64,000 nt of DNA from an uncultured Clostridia bacterium (GTDB lineage Bacteria; Bacillota; Clostridia; Christensenellales; DTU072), in the NCBI GenBank assembly GCA_944372095.1, contig CALVYG010000001.1:1-64000 (forward strand), read 5' to 3'. The notes under the pieces are model-generated. The model saw nothing but the letters and a program-made list of their open reading frames with translations. It had not been told where the DNA came from and did no database searches. Shown one piece after another: positions 60,622 to 64,000 of the stretch (the first letter of the stretch is position 1; each line of letters begins with the position of its first letter). A program made the position numbers and the translations under genes.

Positions 60622-61352
60622 TTATTTTCTCCTTTCCGTAAGGTCAAATCAAGTATTACTTCCCCTGCCGCAATCAAACCCGCTACTCCCGTCACATACG
60701 CGAGACTTCCGATTTTTTTTGCGTATTTTTCTTCTCCGTTTTCACTTTCTTCCGTTCTTACGGCAACGTACGGCGCTTCGTCGCTCCATACGGTTTTCAG
60801 TTTCTTCACCCCGCGTTCTTTAAGTTTTTTCCTCATTACCCGCGCGAGCGGACACACGCTTGTGGAATATATATCTCCCACTCTGAAACGCGTTGCGTCG
60901 AGTTTGTTCCCCGCAGACAGACAGCTTATTATCGGAATTCCTTCTTTTTCCGCTTTCTCCGCAAGATAAATTTTCGAAGAAACGCTGTCTATCGCGTCCA
61001 CTATATAATCATATTTTTTTATGTCTATTTTTGAATTTTCGTCAAAATATTCGTCGTAGGTTTCAATTTCGATTTTCGGATTAACCGAAAGAAATCTTTC
61101 TTTTGCCGCAAGCGTTTTTTTCATCGAAACCGTATTTTCCGTCGCAATAAGCTGTCTGTTGATATTGCTCGGAACAACCGTATCGGAATCGACAAGAGCA
61201 ATTCTGCCTATGCCCGTTCTTACCAATGCTTCCGCGGTATAACTTCCTACTCCGCCCAACCCGAAAACTATAACGGACGAGCGCGAAAGAAGTTCCGTCT
61301 GTTCTTTCCCCAATATCATTTCGGTTCTCGAAAATATGCCGTCTTTATCCAA
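60618..61352 (-). CDS. tcdA: tRNA threonylcarbamoyladenosine dehydratase (TcdA-like)
   Basis: 244 residues of the E1-like/ThiF family. GLGGVGSYTAEALVRTGIG is the nucleotide site, NINRQLIAT and SMKK the downstream residues, and DAIDSVSSK the substrate loop. The CPLARVMRKKLKERG segment fits the TcdA/CsdL group, which forms the cyclic form of t6A in tRNA. It overlaps metF by 4 nt. No folate link is known, so co-location may just reflect shared expression. Confidence 0.9.
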   Translation of the reverse strand: MDKDGIFSRTEMILGKEQTELLSRSSVIVFGLGGVGSYTAEALVRTGIGRIALVDSDTVVPSNINRQLIATENTVSMKKTLAAKERFLSVNPKIEIETYDEYFDENSKIDIKKYDYIVDAIDSVSSKIYLAEKAEKEGIPIISCLSAGNKLDATRFRVGDIYSTSVCPLARVMRKKLKERGVKKLKTVWSDEAPYVAVRTEESENGEEKYAKKIGSLAYVTGVAGLIAAGEVILDLTLRKGENK

Positions 61353-61367
61353 ACTTTCTCCCTTAAT

Positions 61368-61946
61368 TTATCCGTTGCTTTTGAATAATACGCTTAAATC
61401 AATCGGATTATTGGAATACATAAGATAGAAAAAGCTGTTTCCGCTTTCTTCCATTTCTTTAAGCACGGTGCCGACCGATTCCACGTCGGTAAGAAGCGCC
61501 ATTACCGCCATTACGAGATATACCGTCAAAACGAATGCCGCGCCTAAAAGCAACATTCCCAATACGCGGTTTACGGCGTTCCTTACGCCGTAAAGTTTAG
61601 AATCCTTGTCTTTCGGCGTAAAAATTCTTCCTATGAGCTTGACTATGATTATTCTTACAATTTGTACTACCAAAAAAAGCACAACATAATATATCCACGT
61701 CGCCACGTTCAGTTTTGCCAGAATTTCCGCAATAGAACCGAAATACGCGTTACCTTTGTCGATAAGTTCGGCTACAAAATCGATATTCGCTATTATTCCG
61801 CCGAACATCACGCAGAAGATTATCGAACACACGAACCCGACGATACCGCCCGTAACGAATTTAAGCGTCCTTCCGAATCCCAATAAAAATCCCAACAGAA
61901 GGCTTACCGCAAATCCGACTATTATTACTATACTGTATATATCCAT
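61368..61946 (-). CDS. CvpA-family membrane protein
   Basis: 192 residues with four membrane helices (IVIIVGFAVSLLLGFLLGF first). A central YYVVLFLVVQIVRIIIVKLIG segment and a glycine-rich start fit the colicin V production protein family, whose role is not clear. It is the first gene of the operon running tcdA-metF-activation protein-metH (15-nt gap to tcdA). Its promoter is at 61998-62026. I saw no SAM or cobalamin riboswitch in the leader. Confidence 0.72.
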   Translation of the reverse strand: MDIYSIVIIVGFAVSLLLGFLLGFGRTLKFVTGGIVGFVCSIIFCVMFGGIIANIDFVAELIDKGNAYFGSIAEILAKLNVATWIYYVVLFLVVQIVRIIIVKLIGRIFTPKDKDSKLYGVRNAVNRVLGMLLLGAAFVLTVYLVMAVMALLTDVESVGTVLKEMEESGNSFFYLMYSNNPIDLSVLFKSNG

Positions 61947-61997
61947 AACTCCCTTACAATCCTTATATCCTATGCAGAATTTTGCACCTCGGTTTTG

Positions 61998-62026
61998 ATT
62001 TTAACACATTATTTCCTTTTTAACAA
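61998..62026 (-). promoter_or_regulatory. Promoter of the cvpA-like/tcdA/metF/metH operon
   Basis: Minus strand TTGTTA (62021-62026), 17 bp, TAAAAT (61998-62003), followed by a leader of about 45 nt. Confidence 0.6.
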
Positions 62027-62118
62027 GCATTTATAGGTTTATATACTTCTTGCCGTATTTCTCTCCCTGTTTTTCAATATTCGTTTTTCGTTTATAGCGG
62101 AAAATAATGTTCAGGCTA

Positions 62119-62147
62119 TTTACTTTTCGGGTCGGATATAGTATTAT
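62119..62147 (+). promoter_or_regulatory. Promoter of the DUF5058 two-gene operon
   Basis: TTTACT (62119-62124), 17 bp, TATTAT (62142-62147). AAGGAGAAAG lies before the ATG. Confidence 0.55.
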
Positions 62148-62185
62148 GTTTATTAAAGTAATCTTAAATATATCAAGGAGAAAGT

Positions 62186-62935
62186 ATGGTTGAAAGCTAT
62201 CCGATTATCTATATTATCGGTGCGGTAATTGCCGCAATCATCATTGCTATGAGCGTGTTTTTCATAATCAAAAGCGTAAAACGCGCGAAAAAAATCGGCA
62301 TGGATATGTCAAAAATTAAAAAAACGGTCGTTTCAAGCGCGGTTTTTTCGATTGTTCCCAGTATTCCGATAGTAATAGGTGTCGGGATTATGATGTCGAG
62401 TCTGGGACTCGCCATACCGTGGATTCGTCTTACCGTCATCGGCGCGCTTCAATACGAACTTATAGCGTATAATACCGCAAACGAGGCTCTTATAGGAACC
62501 GGAGCAAGCACGGAAGTTATCGTCGCTACCGCCGTTACCGTTATGACTCTGTCCATTTTATCGGGCCCGCTCTTTAACGCTATCGTTTATAAAAAATATC
62601 AAGGCAAACTTGCCGATTTGCAGAAGAAAAACGGTAAACTTATGAACACCGTTACCGGAGCGTTGCTCGGCGGACTCCTTGCCGGTATGCTCAGCGCGTT
62701 GCTCGTAGGCGGTATTTTCTCCGTCGGCTCTCCCTCAACGGAGGAAGCTACCGGAATAAAAACTTACGGCGAAATTACGCTTATAACTCTTGCCGCAAGC
62801 CTTGTCATTATGGGCATTTGCGGCGCAATCATTAAACTCGGTAAACAAAAATGGCTGGAAAATTACGCTCTGCCGATTACCATTCTCGGCGCTCTCGCCA
62901 TTGCTTACGGGTTTACTTTCGTTTTTAATTTCTAA
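62186..62935 (+). CDS. DUF5058-type membrane protein
   Basis: 249 residues with six to seven membrane helices. A glycine-rich internal part (VTGALLGGLLAGMLSALLVG) and VPSIPIVIGVGIMMSSLGLA are visible. It matches the layout of the DUF5058 family, which is uncharacterised. It is followed after 12 nt by a second membrane protein with AAGGAGG before its ATG, so the two probably form one transporter or channel. No ATPase or binding protein is linked. Confidence 0.75.
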   Translation: MVESYPIIYIIGAVIAAIIIAMSVFFIIKSVKRAKKIGMDMSKIKKTVVSSAVFSIVPSIPIVIGVGIMMSSLGLAIPWIRLTVIGALQYELIAYNTANEALIGTGASTEVIVATAVTVMTLSILSGPLFNAIVYKKYQGKLADLQKKNGKLMNTVTGALLGGLLAGMLSALLVGGIFSVGSPSTEEATGIKTYGEITLITLAASLVIMGICGAIIKLGKQKWLENYALPITILGALAIAYGFTFVFNF

Positions 62936-62947
62936 GGAGGCGCGGTA

Positions 62948-63652
62948 ATGAAAAAATCAGATAAAGTCAAAGAAACTCCCGTACTTACCGAAAGAGACAT
63001 TTATAACAATCAGATGCACAATTACGGACGATTGTTCACCTGGATTTCTCTCGGTCTTATATGCCTCGTTCCCGTGCTTTACTGCGTCGCGGCAGGTACT
63101 CTCCCCGATTGGGAAGCTTTGGGTAAATGCGTTCCCTTCCTTCTAGGTTACGTCGCAATCGGTCTTATAGAAGCGGTAAGCTATGCGCCGCTCCTCGGCA
63201 CCGGCGGGCAATATATGTCATTTATTACAGGAAACGTAAGCAATCTTAAACTCCCCTGCGCGCTCAACGCACAAAATATTACGGGAGTCGAAAAAGGCAG
63301 CGAAGAACAGGAAATAGTCACTACGATTTCCATCGCCGTAAGCAGTATCGTAACTACGTTGGTTATAATTATCGGGCTTATTCCCCTTCTCATTTTCCAG
63401 GAACAGATTGTGGAAGTGCTTAAACCCGTTTCTCCTTACGTTATTCCCGCTATTTTCGGCGGACTTACGCTTGTACTGATTGCTCAGTACTTCAAAATAG
63501 CAATCATTCCGTTCGTAGCCTGTATCCTTATCTGCGTCGTCGGAAACCTTATAGGATACGGCGACGCGCTTTCACAATCGACTATGGTTATCGTAGGTAT
63601 GGCCGTAAGCGGTATCAGTACCACTGTCCTTTATAAACTGAAAAAGATATAA
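62948..63652 (+). CDS. Membrane protein, partner of the DUF5058 protein
   Basis: 234 residues. A charged N-terminus (about 30 residues) precedes about six membrane helices. A re-entrant-like segment between helices reads GTGGQYMSFITGNVSNLKLP and carries the only polar conserved-looking residues (QYMSFITGN). No family was recognised with certainty. It is translated from a strong ribosome site and closes a two-gene operon. A weak hairpin (63661-63694, AAAAACAG/CTGTTTTT) follows. Confidence 0.65.
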   Translation: MKKSDKVKETPVLTERDIYNNQMHNYGRLFTWISLGLICLVPVLYCVAAGTLPDWEALGKCVPFLLGYVAIGLIEAVSYAPLLGTGGQYMSFITGNVSNLKLPCALNAQNITGVEKGSEEQEIVTTISIAVSSIVTTLVIIIGLIPLLIFQEQIVEVLKPVSPYVIPAIFGGLTLVLIAQYFKIAIIPFVACILICVVGNLIGYGDALSQSTMVIVGMAVSGISTTVLYKLKKI

Positions 63653-63719
63653 ATTCACGTAAAAACAGCGTTTTTTGCACCGTTTCCTGTTTTTGCTATA
63701 AGTTTAATGAGAAATTCTC

Positions 63720-63748
63720 TTGCAAAAAACGCGCGCGCGTAATATAAT
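63720..63748 (+). promoter_or_regulatory. Promoter of the last gene
   Basis: TTGCAA (63720-63725), 17 bp including an alternating GC run, TATAAT (63743-63748), followed by a leader of about 67 nt with GGGAGGAAG. Confidence 0.68.
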
Positions 63749-63821
63749 TGTTTTGTATAAGTATAATTACCGAATACAAAACCCCGCGCTCTGTGCGCAA
63801 ACCAAACTCCGGGAGGAAGTA

Positions 63822-64000
63822 ATGGCGGTAAAAGTAAGTAACGTCAATAATTCGCGTAAATCGCGCTTATGGAGCGAGCAGGACGACGCCCAACTCGCCA
63901 TATTGCTTAAACGCAAAATCAAAGACACTGCCGTGGCAATCCGCGAAAGCGAAACGCCTTACGAGCGGTCGAGACTCAAAGCGCAACGCGCCCGCTATAA
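63822..64000 (+). CDS. Basic protein of unknown function (3' partial)
   Basis: The first 59 codons before the window end, starting at an ATG 5 nt after GGGAGGAAG. The visible part is hydrophilic and strongly charged (SRLWSEQDDAQLAILLKRKI, ERSRLKAQRARY) and mostly helical. There is no signal peptide. The family cannot be called from this fragment. The promoter and ribosome site make it a real gene start. Confidence 0.65.
   Translation, partial: MAVKVSNVNNSRKSRLWSEQDDAQLAILLKRKIKDTAVAIRESETPYERSRLKAQRARY

Noticed and set aside
61947-62040. SAM or cobalamin riboswitch before the metF/metH operon
   Set aside because: The leader is about 45 nt and too short, and no conserved S-box or B12-box elements are visible.
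1-64000. CRISPR arrays, tRNA or rRNA genes, IS elements, prophage genes
   Set aside because: No regularly spaced repeats, no cloverleaf-like sequences with tRNA consensus, and no transposase or phage motifs were seen on reading both strands; short or divergent ones could be missed without tools.

Overview
The window looks like a chromosomal segment of an anaerobic, low-to-mid GC Firmicute, probably an uncultured Clostridia-type gut lineage. This is inferred from gene content: AGGAGG-type ribosome sites, TTGACA/TATAAT promoters, FeoAB, a flavodoxin-ferredoxin protein, a CwlD-like amidase, MarR plus paired ABC exporters, and many secreted lipoproteins including a 3133-residue leucine-rich-repeat protein. 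I saw no rRNA, tRNA, IS element, phage gene or CRISPR array.

Layout. 1-1.8 kb: 3' part of a fused dihydroxyacetone kinase. 2.0-5.3 kb: a membrane protein and zinc-ribbon-repeat lipoprotein operon, divergent from a small XRE regulator, with palindromes in the shared promoter. 5.3-11.9 kb (minus): histidine kinase and response regulator, a membrane-anchored metallophosphoesterase, a CDF metal transporter, an EFR1-type flavodoxin/ferredoxin and an SDR with a zinc-binding tail. 12-23 kb (plus): GPH-type sugar symporter, an Ig-like/transglutaminase-fold lipoprotein, feoA-feoB-Cys-rich protein, an O-antigen-ligase-like protein and an M20 peptidase. 23-26 kb: two membrane-anchored Ig-like surface proteins. 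25.8-30.9 kb: a glycan operon (galU, glf, lipid-kinase-like gene, priming sugar transferase, Wzm/Wzt-type exporter) behind a consensus promoter. 31-37 kb: small lipoprotein, dat-alr (D-alanine supply), TRIC-type channel, a PlsC-like protein, an unknown acidic protein and an SDR. 37-46.4 kb: the giant LRR lipoprotein. 46.7-51.7 kb: YcxB-like protein and a MarR-controlled heterodimeric ABC exporter. 51.8-53.8 kb: amidase and uppP, separated by 473 bp holding four DnaA boxes. 53.8 kb: ychF. 55-62 kb (minus): an acyl-CoA synthetase with an attenuator leader, then metH, its separate activation-domain protein, metF, tcdA and a CvpA-like gene. 62-63.7 kb: a DUF5058-type two-gene membrane system. The last gene is cut by the window end.

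Most notable. Between metH and the acyl-CoA synthetase gene there is an unannotated 19-codon reading frame (56748-56807, minus strand) that encodes MKTSRILTVVGVVVVNVVR, eight of whose residues are valine. It has its own ribosome site and a sigma-A-like promoter. It is followed by a Rho-independent terminator and by a segment exactly complementary to the terminator's 5' arm and loop. This is the architecture of an ilv-type translation-controlled attenuator, placed before an acid:CoA ligase instead of an ilv biosynthetic gene. The inferred role is valine-responsive activation of branched short-chain acids such as isobutyrate, for reductive synthesis of branched-chain amino acids.

Other points of interest are the DnaA-box cluster away from any dnaA gene, three apparently leaderless promoters, a perfect tandem 11-bp repeat upstream of the symporter, a histidine kinase whose membrane segments lie behind its ATPase domain, and a transglutaminase-fold domain that appears to lack catalytic residues.
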